Assembly (NCBI RefSeq): GCF_003315035.1
Contig: NZ_QNRE01000016.1
Coordinates: 116,618-180,617, forward strand
Source of the DNA: Nocardia puris
GTDB lineage: Bacteria > Actinomycetota > Actinomycetes > Mycobacteriales > Mycobacteriaceae
DNA: 64,000 nt
Reading direction: 5' to 3'
The notes under the pieces were generated by a model. The model was given only the letters and a program-made list of their open reading frames with translations. It was not told where the DNA came from and did no database searches. Both the position numbers and the translations under genes were made by a program. This document shows positions 1 through 7,886 of this stretch, one piece after another (position 1 is the first letter of the stretch; each line of letters begins with the position of its first letter).

Positions 1-962
1 CCCTCGGACCCCGGGCGGGCCGCTATTTCGGTGAGGGCTACAAAAAGGTCGGCCCCGAACTGATCGATCTGCGGATCGCCCGCTCCACCGGCGTGGGCGC
101 CATGCACACCGCGGTGGCCCGGCTCAGCTACCCCGGCTCCTGGTCCACCAAATCGGGCGGTGAACTGGTGCCGCACGTCAGCAGCGTCGACACCGTCATG
201 CTCGCCACCTCGCTGTGCGACGCCGCGATCACCCACGCCCGCGATCTCGGCCCGGCCGAGTCCGCGCGCATGTGGGTGCGGCAGGCGTCGGTGCGCGCGG
301 GCGCCGCGCCGCACGAGGATCTGGACCACATCCCGGTGCACGCCGAGGTCGTCTCCGAATCGGTGGCCGACGGCGGCGAGGTGGCCACCGGCTTCAAGTT
401 CCGCGTCGGCAACCTGACCGGCAACCTGACGATCGTGCACCCCGTGGGCTCGGGCTCGCTGGATCTGCCCGGCGTCGATCACGTCGCGGGCCTGAGCGAC
501 ATCTTCGGGCCCGCGCCGCACTACTACCTCAACGGCGTCAAGGACCACACGCTCACCGCCACCGACCTGATCGTCGACCCCGACGCGGGCCGCATCGTCA
601 GCAGGCAGCACGTGCACAGCGGCGTCGAGGGCGGCTATGTCGGCGCCGAGTCGGCGTGGTGGAGCGCGGTGTCGCCGGTGGACGCCATCGTGGGCGTGGC
701 GCAGCTGTCCCAGATCCTGCTCTACCAGCTGGATTCGATGACCAGGCGCGACAGCAACACCCTGTGGATGCGCAAGCTGGAATTCTTCGCCGAGGACCCG
801 CGCCTGCGCTCCTCCGACGAGCCGTTCGACGGTGTGGTGGAGGTGCGCCGCGCCTCCACGATCGACCGCGGCGGCCAGCGCTGGCGCAGCGCCGATCTGC
901 TGATCAAGGAGTTCCGCGGCGTCACCGGCACCACCCTGCTGGCGCACCAGCTGCCGGACTGA
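1..962 (+). CDS. AvrD family protein (3' part, start lies upstream of window)
   Basis: The frame is open from the first bases of the window (codons from base 3) to a TGA at 962, at least 319 residues, so the true start is outside. The visible N-terminal text (LGPRAGRYFGEGYKKV) and the later WSTK and LYQLDSMTRRDSNTLWMRK segments resemble the AvrD family from memory. In Pseudomonas, AvrD directs synthesis of syringolides, acyl-glycosides built from a beta-keto acid and xylulose. Family knowledge links AvrD to hot-dog-fold enzymes of the AfsA type. Neighbouring genes (P-loop proteins, exporter, HAD phosphatase) fit production and export of a small phosphorylated or acylated molecule, but that is inference. 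No signal peptide can be judged because the N-terminus is missing. The family call is by pattern recognition, not by search. Confidence 0.7.
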   Translation, partial: LGPRAGRYFGEGYKKVGPELIDLRIARSTGVGAMHTAVARLSYPGSWSTKSGGELVPHVSSVDTVMLATSLCDAAITHARDLGPAESARMWVRQASVRAGAAPHEDLDHIPVHAEVVSESVADGGEVATGFKFRVGNLTGNLTIVHPVGSGSLDLPGVDHVAGLSDIFGPAPHYYLNGVKDHTLTATDLIVDPDAGRIVSRQHVHSGVEGGYVGAESAWWSAVSPVDAIVGVAQLSQILLYQLDSMTRRDSNTLWMRKLEFFAEDPRLRSSDEPFDGVVEVRRASTIDRGGQRWRSADLLIKEFRGVTGTTLLAHQLPD

Positions 963-971
963 GCACCGGCC

Positions 972-1571
972 TCACCGCGACGGCGACCCGGTGCCCGCGT
1001 CGAACTCGCAGTCCTGGCCCAGCGCGCAGGCGGCGAGCGCGGCCAGCGCCGGGTCGCCGTCGGCGTGGCCGGTGGCGTTCATGGCCAGCAGTGCGTTGAG
1101 CAGCATGCCGTTGGCGATGAACTCCCTGGCTCGCTGCGGGGTGCAGCCGGTGCGCTCGACCACCAACGTGAACAGCGACGACACGAAGGTCCGTGCGGCG
1201 GCGGCGATCTGCGGATGCCCGGCCGCCGCGCTGAAGCCCTGGAGCAGCACGACGAGGACGTCGCGGTCCTCCACCAGATCGTTGTACACCGCGCCGAGCC
1301 GTTCCCAGACCTCCGGCGACGCGGCCACCGCGGGATCGGCGAGTTCCTCGGCGAAGGCGGTGAGCAACGCGCAGGCGGCGCGATCGAAAACCTCTTGGAA
1401 CAGATCGGCTTTGGTGCCGAACATGCGCACCACATACGGCTGCGAGACCCCGGCTTCGTGCGCGACGACATCGGTGCTGGTGCCCGCGTATCCACCGCGC
1501 GAGAACGCGCGGCCCGCCGCCTGGAGAATCAGCTCGCGACGCTGCGCCGCACTCAACCTGGTCGCCGTCAT
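972..1571 (-). CDS. TetR/AcrR family transcriptional regulator
   Basis: A 199-residue protein with an N-terminal helix-turn-helix (residues about 12-58, with the typical pattern RELILQAAGRAFSRGGYAGTS, VSQPYVVRMF and a TKADLFQEV helix) and a C-terminal helical ligand domain. It is convergent with the AvrD gene (9-bp gap) and divergent from the P-loop gene at 1701. The 16-bp palindrome at 1580-1595, directly before its ATG, is a likely operator, so it probably represses itself and perhaps the cluster to its right. The ligand is unknown. Confidence 0.9.
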   Translation of the reverse strand: MTATRLSAAQRRELILQAAGRAFSRGGYAGTSTDVVAHEAGVSQPYVVRMFGTKADLFQEVFDRAACALLTAFAEELADPAVAASPEVWERLGAVYNDLVEDRDVLVVLLQGFSAAAGHPQIAAAARTFVSSLFTLVVERTGCTPQRAREFIANGMLLNALLAMNATGHADGDPALAALAACALGQDCEFDAGTGSPSR

Positions 1572-1579
1572 ATTGACAA

Positions 1580-1595
1580 GTTATCACCTGATTAC
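1580..1595. promoter_or_regulatory. putative TetR operator (imperfect 16-bp palindrome)
   Basis: The site reads GTTATCA-CC-TGATTAC, with six of seven arm positions symmetrical. It lies 9 bp before the ATG of the TetR gene and in the divergent region shared with the P-loop gene. Position and symmetry fit an autoregulatory operator; binding is not shown by the sequence. Confidence 0.5.
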
Positions 1596-1622
1596 TAGAT
1601 TTTCGATGAACCCGGTGATACC

Positions 1623-1674
1623 GCATTCTCGAATGTGTATCCCCCACGCTCGCAAGGGGATACACGGCGAATGC
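1623..1674 (+). promoter_or_regulatory. strong stem-loop in the leader of the P-loop gene
   Basis: Perfect 10-bp arms GTGTATCCCC (1635-1644) and GGGGATACAC (1656-1665) enclose an 11-nt loop. An outer 6-bp pair, GCATTC (1623-1628) and GAATGC (1669-1674), closes a longer stem. It ends 26 bp before the ATG at 1701. It has no U-tract, so an attenuator, mRNA-stabilising stem or second operator are all possible. Confidence 0.45.
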
Positions 1675-1700
1675 GACACCCGCGATACAAGGACGCCCCG

Positions 1701-2327
1701 ATGAAGGATGTACCCGCGCTACGACTGGCCGTGACCGGCGCGCCTCGTACGGGAAAGACCACCGTCTGCACCGCGCTCGCGCTGGCCACCGGCCTGGACT
1801 ACGCGGCGGTCTCCGCCCCCCTGATCACCCCGACGACCGACCGGCGGCTGACCCCGACGGTGGACGCCGCGGTGCGCGGCTTCGAGCAGCGCGTCGATTC
1901 CGAGGCCAGGCTGACCGCCGGCTTCGTCTCCGACGGTTCGGTGCTCGAGGAGTGGGTGGCGGCCGAGGCGCTGCGGCGCACGCGCCGGATGCGGCACTGG
2001 CTGCTGGATCCGCGCGATCTGCCGTACCGGATCTTCGAGAAGCGGTATCTGATGGCCCATGCCGGGATCGTGAAGCGGCGGGCCGACGTGACCTACGACG
2101 GGTTCGTCCATCTGCGGATGGACTCCGGATCGGCCATCGACGGGGATGACCGGTTCCGCAAGACCATCGACCGAATGCTGCTCGACACCCTGCACGAAGG
2201 GACGGTTCCGTATCTAGTGATCGGGGGGTCGATCGAAGAAATCGTCACCCGGGTGGCCGGGATGTATCAGCTACCGCAGCTGATGCCGGTGCCCGACGCG
2301 GTCTCCGCAGCGCTGCGAGCCGCTTGA
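1701..2327 (+). CDS. P-loop NTPase / small-molecule kinase-like protein (AAA_28/NadR-like), paralogue 1
   Basis: A 208-residue protein with Walker A GAPRTGKTT at residues 13-21 near the N-terminus, then FEQRVDSEARLTAGFVSDGS, which holds the aspartate typical of the Walker B or substrate-phosphate region of nucleoside-kinase-like P-loop enzymes. An ATG at 1701 is chosen over a frame that opens at 1635, because the upstream part covers the leader hairpin and is not protein-like. It shares SDGSV-EW, YD-VHL and a C-terminal MPV motif with the protein at 4664-5452, so the two are paralogues. It lies 36 bp before the exporter gene and is probably in the same operon. The substrate is unknown; a kinase role is inferred from the fold only. 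Confidence 0.75.
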   Translation: MKDVPALRLAVTGAPRTGKTTVCTALALATGLDYAAVSAPLITPTTDRRLTPTVDAAVRGFEQRVDSEARLTAGFVSDGSVLEEWVAAEALRRTRRMRHWLLDPRDLPYRIFEKRYLMAHAGIVKRRADVTYDGFVHLRMDSGSAIDGDDRFRKTIDRMLLDTLHEGTVPYLVIGGSIEEIVTRVAGMYQLPQLMPVPDAVSAALRAA

Positions 2328-2363
2328 AAACCGCCGCCGCATACGGACTCTGAGGGGAATCCC

Positions 2364-3974
2364 ATGGGCACACCAGGCCCGACCTCGCTCGACAAGCCAT
2401 CCGACGCCACGCGATCCGACAGCGCGATCTGGACGCTGGTCGTGGTCGCGCTCGCGACCTTCATGCTGATGCTCGACCTGACCGTGGTCAACGTCGCGCT
2501 ACCCGATATCCGCGCCGACTTCGATTCGAGTTTCTCGGCGCTCCAATGGATCCTGGACGCCTACGCCCTCGGCCTGGCCGCCGTGCTGCTGGCCGCGGGC
2601 TCGCTGGCCGACCGCCTCGGCCGCAAGCGGGTCTTCGACGTGGGCTTGGTCGTCTTCGTCCTGGCCTCGCTGGCCTGCGGTATCGCGCCGAACGACACGG
2701 TGCTGATCATCGCGCGCCTGGTGCAGGGCCTGGGCGGAGCGATCCTGTTCGCCGTCGGCCCCGCGCTGCTCGGCCACGAATTCCGCGGCAAGGACCGCGG
2801 TGTGGCGTTCGGCGTGTTCGGCGCCGTGGTCGGCCTGGCCATCGCGTTCGGCCCGCTGATCGGCGGCGGCCTCACCGAAACCCTCGGCTGGCGCTGGATC
2901 TTCCTGATCAACGTCCCGGTCACCATCGCGGCCATCGTCATCGGCTTCCTGAAGATGCGCGAATCCCGCGCGGACACACCGCCTCCGGTGGACTGGTCGG
3001 GCATGGTCACGTTCTCGCTGGCCCTGTTCTTCCTGGTGTACGGATTCATGGGCGGGCACAGCGAGGGCTGGGGCAGCGCGCAGATCGTCGGCAGCTTCGT
3101 GCTCTCGGTGGTGCTGCTCGCGGTGTTCGCCTGGTTGCAGATCTCGCGTCCCGGCCGGGCCATGTTCGACCTGACGCTGTTCCGCAACCGCACCTTCAAC
3201 GGCCTGTCCGTGGTGACGGCGCTGTGCGCGCTGTCGGTGATGCCCGCGCTGTTCCTGCTCATCGCCTACATGCAGAACATGCTCGGCTTCGAGGCGTTCG
3301 CCACCGGCGTGCGCTTCCTGCCGCTGACGCTGCTGCTGTTCGTGGCCGCCGCCATCGCGGGCAGCATGGTCGCCAAGCTGGCGCCCTCCATCCTGGTCGG
3401 CGCCTCGCAGCTGCTCATCGCGGCGGGCCTGTTCGCGGTGCTGTTCATCGAGGTGGATTCGGCCTGGACCGCGCTGATTCCGGCGATGATCCTCATCGGC
3501 CTCGGCATGGGCGTGTTCAATCCGCCGCGCGCCGCGTTCTCCATCGCGGTCACCACCCCCGACAAGGCGGGCATGGCCTCGGGCGTGAACGAGACGTTCC
3601 AGCAGGCCGGCCTGGCCATCGGCATCGCCGCGGTGGGCGCGTTCTTCCAGGGCCGGGTGGAGGACAACTTCGCCGACTCCGAGATCGCCGCTCAGCTCGG
3701 TGACAGCGCGGGTGAGGTCGGCGCCGCCGTCTCGGCGGGCGGTCCCGGCGTGGCCGCGGGCGCGGTGCCCGAGGGCGTGGCCGAACAGGTCCGCGCCGCC
3801 GCGGAATCCGCGTTCGTCAGCGGACTGGAGAGCGCCATGGTCCTGGTCGGCGTGCTGGCCGCGATCTCGGGCGTGATCGCCTTCGTCACCATGCGCAAGG
3901 GCGATCTCGACGAGGCCGCCCTGGCCACGCCCGGCGTGCCCACCGACGACGCCGAACCGGCGAAGGTGAGCTGA
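2364..3974 (+). CDS. DHA2-family MFS transporter (EmrB/QacA type, 14 TM)
   Basis: A 536-residue membrane protein of the 14-TM drug:H+ antiporter type. The D1 motif LDLTVVNVALP (residues 38-48), motif A GSLADRLGRKR (79-89) and the antiporter motif C GLAIAFGPLIGG (157-168) are intact. An extended loop follows the penultimate helices (about residues 420-480), rich in Ala, Gly and Val. The start has a good ribosome site (GAGGGG, 8 bp upstream). It lies 36 bp behind the P-loop gene and 2 bp before the phosphatase gene, so it is cotranscribed. In this context it may export the product of the AvrD cluster or protect the cell from it. Confidence 0.9.
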   Translation: MGTPGPTSLDKPSDATRSDSAIWTLVVVALATFMLMLDLTVVNVALPDIRADFDSSFSALQWILDAYALGLAAVLLAAGSLADRLGRKRVFDVGLVVFVLASLACGIAPNDTVLIIARLVQGLGGAILFAVGPALLGHEFRGKDRGVAFGVFGAVVGLAIAFGPLIGGGLTETLGWRWIFLINVPVTIAAIVIGFLKMRESRADTPPPVDWSGMVTFSLALFFLVYGFMGGHSEGWGSAQIVGSFVLSVVLLAVFAWLQISRPGRAMFDLTLFRNRTFNGLSVVTALCALSVMPALFLLIAYMQNMLGFEAFATGVRFLPLTLLLFVAAAIAGSMVAKLAPSILVGASQLLIAAGLFAVLFIEVDSAWTALIPAMILIGLGMGVFNPPRAAFSIAVTTPDKAGMASGVNETFQQAGLAIGIAAVGAFFQGRVEDNFADSEIAAQLGDSAGEVGAAVSAGGPGVAAGAVPEGVAEQVRAAAESAFVSGLESAMVLVGVLAAISGVIAFVTMRKGDLDEAALATPGVPTDDAEPAKVS

Positions 3975-3976
3975 AC

Positions 3977-4648
3977 GTGGCGGCGACCGGGCCCCGCTTC
4001 GCGTTCACCGACGTGGACCACACGCTGCTGCGCGTCAGCACGCTGCACCACTTCGCCCGGCACTTCTTCACCGCGGCCGGGCGCGAGGACGTGCTGGCCG
4101 AACACGCCGAACGCATGCAGGGCCTGGCCGCCTCCGGCGCGGACCGGGAGACCCTGAACAAGAGCTATTACCTGCTCTGGGCGGGTGTTCCGGTCCGCGA
4201 GGTGGCCGAGGCCGCCGAGGACTGGCACGAGGGCATCCGCGCGCACCACCTCTATCGCGAGCCCGTCGTGCGGCGTCTGCGCGCGCTGCGCGCCGAGGGC
4301 GTGGAGACGGTGCTCGTGTCCGGATCGTTCCGCGCCTGCCTGCGCCCCATCGAGCGCGAATTACGGTGCGCGGCAACGCTGTGCACCGAACTGGAGGAAC
4401 GCGACGGCGTCTACACCGGTGTGGTCGTCAAGTCCCTCATCGGCGCCGCCAAGCGCGCCGAGGTGGAGGCGTTCGCGGCCGGTTCCGGCGGGCACGACTT
4501 CGCCGGCGACCACGCCTTCGGCGACCACATCAGCGATGCGCCCGTGCTGGCGGCGGTCGGGCACCCGGTCGTCGTCCCCGTCGATCCCGCGCTGGAAACC
4601 CTTGCGCGCGAACGCGGCTGGGAAGTGCTGCGTGACGAGAAACCCTGA
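3977..4648 (+). CDS. HAD-IB family phosphatase
   Basis: A 223-residue haloacid-dehalogenase hydrolase of subfamily IB (SerB/CicA-like). Motif I is DVDHT (nucleophile D12, acid D14), motif II lies at VLVSGSF, a lysine sits in the IGAAKRAEVEAF segment, and motif IV is GDHISD, so all catalytic motifs are present. It starts with GTG 2 nt after the stop of the MFS gene, which indicates translational coupling. It should dephosphorylate a small phosphoester. In a cluster with an AvrD-type enzyme, removing a phosphate from a sugar-phosphate-derived intermediate is a natural but unproved role. Confidence 0.88.
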   Translation: MAATGPRFAFTDVDHTLLRVSTLHHFARHFFTAAGREDVLAEHAERMQGLAASGADRETLNKSYYLLWAGVPVREVAEAAEDWHEGIRAHHLYREPVVRRLRALRAEGVETVLVSGSFRACLRPIERELRCAATLCTELEERDGVYTGVVVKSLIGAAKRAEVEAFAAGSGGHDFAGDHAFGDHISDAPVLAAVGHPVVVPVDPALETLARERGWEVLRDEKP

Positions 4649-4663
4649 GATCGGAGAACGACC

Positions 4664-5452
4664 GTGTACCTAGTCGGCGGACAGCGGCGCGACAGCCTCA
4701 AACTGGCCATCTCGGGCACCTACGGCGTCGGCAAGAGCACGACGACCGAGACCTTGTCGATCGCCACCGGCATCCCGCGCACCCACGCGCTCACCTCCCG
4801 CGAACTGCTCATCGACCTGGCGCCGGGCAAGACCGTGATGGAGCTGAACTCGATCGAGCTGCTGCAGCTGGGCCTGCGCCGCTTCGAGGAGCGGGTGCAC
4901 AACGAATCCCGCGACGACTCCTTCATTTCCGACGGTTCGGTGGTGCACGAGTGGGTGTACGGCACGGCCCGGATGGCGGTGGGCATCAACCCCGGCGCGG
5001 GCCTGCTGCTGCGCACCGTGAAGAAGGCGGCGGGCATCGGCCGCAAGAAACCGCTGATGGAGTACACCGACATCATCGGCGACATCGTCAAGGAGCGCGC
5101 CGCGCGGCTCTACGACGCCTACGTGCACCTGCCGGTCGAGTTCGAGATGAAGCAGGACGGGCACCGGCCGGTGTCCGAACCGTTCCGCATGCTGTCCGAC
5201 GACACCCTGCTGGAGGTGGTCAAGGACATCGGCCTGCCCTACGAGGTGGTGGGCGGCACCGTGCACGAACGGGTTTCGCGGATCATCGAACTGTTCGACC
5301 TGGAGACCGTGATGCCGGTCGACGAGGCCATCGCGGAGGCCAAGCGCCGCGTCACGCAGGCCACGGCGGTGCTGGAGGACGACGATCGGTTCAAGGCCGC
5401 CCAGCGCAAGAAATCGTTGTGGCGCAAGCTTTCCTATGCCATGCGCTACTGA
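4664..5452 (+). CDS. P-loop NTPase / small-molecule kinase-like protein, paralogue 2
   Basis: A 262-residue protein with Walker A GTYGVGKST (residues 18-26), then FEERVHNESRDDSFISDGSV in the same position as in the paralogue at 1701-2327. The C-terminal part carries YDAYVHLP, a VVGGTVHERV segment that matches VIGGSIEEIV in the paralogue, and a basic tail. It starts with GTG and has a ribosome site CGGAGAA. It follows the HAD gene by 15 bp and ends just before a strong terminator, so it is the last gene of the operon. Its function is likely phosphorylation or nucleotide-dependent activation of a small molecule; the substrate is not deducible. Confidence 0.75.
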   Translation: MYLVGGQRRDSLKLAISGTYGVGKSTTTETLSIATGIPRTHALTSRELLIDLAPGKTVMELNSIELLQLGLRRFEERVHNESRDDSFISDGSVVHEWVYGTARMAVGINPGAGLLLRTVKKAAGIGRKKPLMEYTDIIGDIVKERAARLYDAYVHLPVEFEMKQDGHRPVSEPFRMLSDDTLLEVVKDIGLPYEVVGGTVHERVSRIIELFDLETVMPVDEAIAEAKRRVTQATAVLEDDDRFKAAQRKKSLWRKLSYAMRY

Positions 5453-5475
5453 CACGAACCAGTTGTATTACGCGG

Positions 5476-5512
5476 ACGTGGGACCCCGAGCGAAAGATCC
5501 GGGGTCCCACGT
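5476..5512. terminator. bidirectional rho-independent-type hairpin
   Basis: Perfect 12-bp arms ACGTGGGACCCC (5476-5487) and GGGGTCCCACGT (5501-5512) enclose a 13-nt loop. It lies in the 87-bp gap between convergent genes, so it can serve both. The T-tract is weak, as is common in actinobacteria. Confidence 0.75.
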
Positions 5513-5539
5513 CATTTCCGTAGGCGTGCGCGACGCGAC

Positions 5540-6106
5540 TTACGGGATGGTCAGTACCTGACCGGGGTTGATCAGATCGGGGTTCGCGATGCCGGAGGCG
5601 TTCGCGATCTCCTGGTAGCGGTTGCCGTCGCCGTAGAAGCGCTCGGCGATGGCCCACAGGGTGTCACCCGGCTCGACGGTGTAGGTGCGCACCTCGGGCG
5701 CCGGCGGCGGAGGCGGGGGCACCTCCTCGGCGACCGGGGCGGCCGCGACCGGCTCCGGCGCGGGCAGCGGGTTGTCGGTGTGGGTCCCCGAGGACCACGC
5801 CGCGCTGCCGTCGGTGCCGTACAGCACCACGTTGCGGTCCGCCTGCACGACCAGGCGGTCCACGCTCTTGCCGTTGGTCTCGGTGGACCAGGCGGCGCCC
5901 TCGCCCTTGTAGAGGACGAAGTTGCCGTCCGACTGCAGGGCGGCGCGCTCGACACCCTGATCGTGGGTCTGGGTGGCCCAGACGACCGTGCCGTCCGGCT
6001 CCGACAACACGAGGTTGCCGTCCGGCTGCAGGGTCAGGGTGTACGCACCGCCGGTCAGGGACTGGCCGAGACCGAGTTCTTCGCCTACGCGCAGCGTGTC
6101 GCCCAC
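5540..6106 (-). CDS. bulb-type (mannose-binding) lectin plus LysM domain protein
   Basis: A 188-residue protein. Three lectin repeats are visible (QPDGNLVLS, QSDGNFVLY and QADRNVVLY), two of which match the QxDxNxVxY mannose-binding motif, at about residues 27-95. A Pro/Ala linker follows (about 105-130), then a C-terminal LysM domain (about 137-187: YTVEPGDTLWAIAERFYGDGNRY, ending NPGQVLTI). The start chosen is GTG at 6106, because the strand reads GAAAGGA then 5 nt then GTG, an ideal ribosome site. Upstream codons are not protein-like. With this start there is no signal peptide, which is odd for a peptidoglycan- and sugar-binding protein. Confidence 0.85.
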   Translation of the reverse strand: MGDTLRVGEELGLGQSLTGGAYTLTLQPDGNLVLSEPDGTVVWATQTHDQGVERAALQSDGNFVLYKGEGAAWSTETNGKSVDRLVVQADRNVVLYGTDGSAAWSSGTHTDNPLPAPEPVAAAPVAEEVPPPPPPAPEVRTYTVEPGDTLWAIAERFYGDGNRYQEIANASGIANPDLINPGQVLTIP

Positions 6107-6332
6107 GTTGTTCCTTTCGAAGTTTCCTGCACAGCATTCGAATCCGATGCTCGCCCATGTCCCACCGGCGCGCATCGAGGGCGAATCTACAGTCCGGACG
6201 CCGGGTTGGGGAGGATTACGCGCACGGTTCGCGGAAAGTTCACTGTGTGGGCAATGTCAAACACCCGCGAGCCCCATCGGGCCTTGGGAGCGGGCAGAAT
6301 ACGCGTGCGCCCGCGAGGCTAGGGTGGTCCCT

Positions 6333-6803
6333 ATGAACCCGATGCCGCGTCGCCGTCTCGCCACCGCTCTCACCGCGCTGTTGCTCGGCCTCGCCGCCTC
6401 GGGGTGCGGCGGCGGCACCGATGACGATGCCGCGCAACCGGATCCGGCGACGAGCGCGGAGTCCACCTCGCCCGCCGCGCCGAGCGAGGTGCAGGCACCG
6501 CTCGGCGACCCGGTCACCCCCGACCCCACGATCGTCGATCCGCGCCCGATTCCGTTCACCACGTGGGCGCGCGTGGCCGACGACCGGATCGCCGTCAACT
6601 TCCAGATGGGGGCGCCGGAGTGTTTCGGCATCGATGCGACCACCACCGAGACCGACGAGGCGGTCACGGTGGCGCTGCGCTCGGGCACCCGCGCCGACGC
6701 CGTCGGCAAGATGTGCGTGATGATCGCCGTGTTCGCCACGCTGGAGATCCCGCTGGACAGGCCGCTCGGCGACCGGGCCGTACTCAGCGCGACCGAGGGC
6801 TAA
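6333..6803 (+). CDS. putative lipoprotein of unknown function
   Basis: A 156-residue protein starting at ATG 6333. It has a basic N-terminus (PRRRLA), a hydrophobic stretch and a lipobox AASGC with the lipidated cysteine at residue 25, followed by an Asp/Ala/Pro/Ser-rich spacer (26-60). The mature domain (about 65-156) has two cysteines (APECFGI and GKMCVM) that could form a disulfide. I do not recognise the domain; small secreted Nocardia and Rhodococcus proteins of this size are common. Its stop overlaps the stop of the convergent epimerase gene by 4 bp. Confidence 0.8.
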   Translation: MNPMPRRRLATALTALLLGLAASGCGGGTDDDAAQPDPATSAESTSPAAPSEVQAPLGDPVTPDPTIVDPRPIPFTTWARVADDRIAVNFQMGAPECFGIDATTTETDEAVTVALRSGTRADAVGKMCVMIAVFATLEIPLDRPLGDRAVLSATEG

Positions 6804-7687
6804 CCGCGGCCGACGGTGTAGGCCATCGCCTGTTCCAGGGTGGGGTCGGCGAACTCGAAACCGTTGCTCACCAGTACCTTCGGCACCATCTTGTGGCCGT
6901 GCAGCAGTTCGGCGCCCGCCTCGCCGCCGACCAGCTTCAGCACGCCGCCGGGCAGGGTGAGCAGGGCTGGGCGGCGCAGCGCGCGGGCGAAGGCCGAGGT
7001 GAACTCCTTGTTGGTCACCGCCTGCGGCGCCACCAGGTTGACCGGGCCCGACACCGAGAAGGTGAGCAGCCAGCGCACGGCCGACAGCCAGTCCCGCAGC
7101 GAGATCCACGGCACGTACTGGCGGCCGTGGCCGAACTTGCCGCCGAGCCCGAGCTTGAACAGCGGACGCAGACCCGTCACGATCATCGAATCCCAGGCCA
7201 GCACATTGGACGTACGCAGCAGCACCACGCGCACCCCACCGGCGGACGCGGCGGCCGTCGCGGCCTCCGCGTCCCGGCACATGGTGGCGAGGAAATCGGG
7301 GCCGTGCGGGGCGAACTCGTCGACGTCGGCATCACCGGTATCGCCGTACCAGCCCGCCGCCGAGGCGTTCAGCAGCACCGGCACTTTGGCGTCGGCCACC
7401 GCGCGGGCCAGCACCTCGGTGGGCTTGATGCGGCTGTCGCGGATCTCCTGCTTGTACTCGGGGGTCCACCGCTTGCCCGCGACCGGCGCGCCGCACAGGT
7501 TGATCACCGCGCCCGCACCGGCGACGATCGCACTGTCGAACTCCGAACCGTAAGGGTCCCAGGTGATCTCGTCGGGCGCGGCGGCCGCGCGGCGTACCAG
7601 GCGGACCACCTCGTGACCGTCGGCCCGCAGGGTGGAGACGAGATGCTGACCCAGATGTCCCGATGATCCGGCGACTACGATACGCAT
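6800..7687 (-). CDS. TIGR01777 family epimerase (NAD(P)-binding, DUF1731)
   Basis: A 295-residue short-chain dehydrogenase/epimerase with the N-terminal dinucleotide motif GSSGHLG (7-13), the family-typical LCGAPV, the segment SAAGWYGDTGD and a C-terminal DUF1731 part. This family (yeast/E. coli YfcH-like, often labelled cell-division inhibitor SulA-like, which is misleading) has an unknown substrate. A second member, fused to an SRPBCC domain, lies at 17804-19186. Confidence 0.9.
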   Translation of the reverse strand: MRIVVAGSSGHLGQHLVSTLRADGHEVVRLVRRAAAAPDEITWDPYGSEFDSAIVAGAGAVINLCGAPVAGKRWTPEYKQEIRDSRIKPTEVLARAVADAKVPVLLNASAAGWYGDTGDADVDEFAPHGPDFLATMCRDAEAATAAASAGGVRVVLLRTSNVLAWDSMIVTGLRPLFKLGLGGKFGHGRQYVPWISLRDWLSAVRWLLTFSVSGPVNLVAPQAVTNKEFTSAFARALRRPALLTLPGGVLKLVGGEAGAELLHGHKMVPKVLVSNGFEFADPTLEQAMAYTVGRG

Positions 7688-7839
7688 GCGTACATTCTGC
7701 CCTATGGAAGTATCCGAATGGGCGTTGCGTCACGTATGTCCGGATCGGTGATAGCAGAGCGAATCCTCGAAATGCATTGCTACCGCGCGATATAGCGGAT
7801 GCCGATCGGGAAGTTCTCTCGGACATGTGACCAAAGACA

Positions 7840-7872
7840 GCGAGGGCGAACGCCTATCGCGTCCGCCCTCGC
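7840..7872 (-). terminator. hairpin downstream of purH
   Basis: Perfect 9-bp arms GCGAGGGCG (7840-7848) and CGCCCTCGC (7864-7872), 15 bp after the purH stop on the minus strand. A TGTCTTTGG stretch follows in the transcribed direction. It probably ends the perM-like-purN-purH transcript. Confidence 0.55.
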
Positions 7873-7886
7873 CGCAGAAACCTCGC

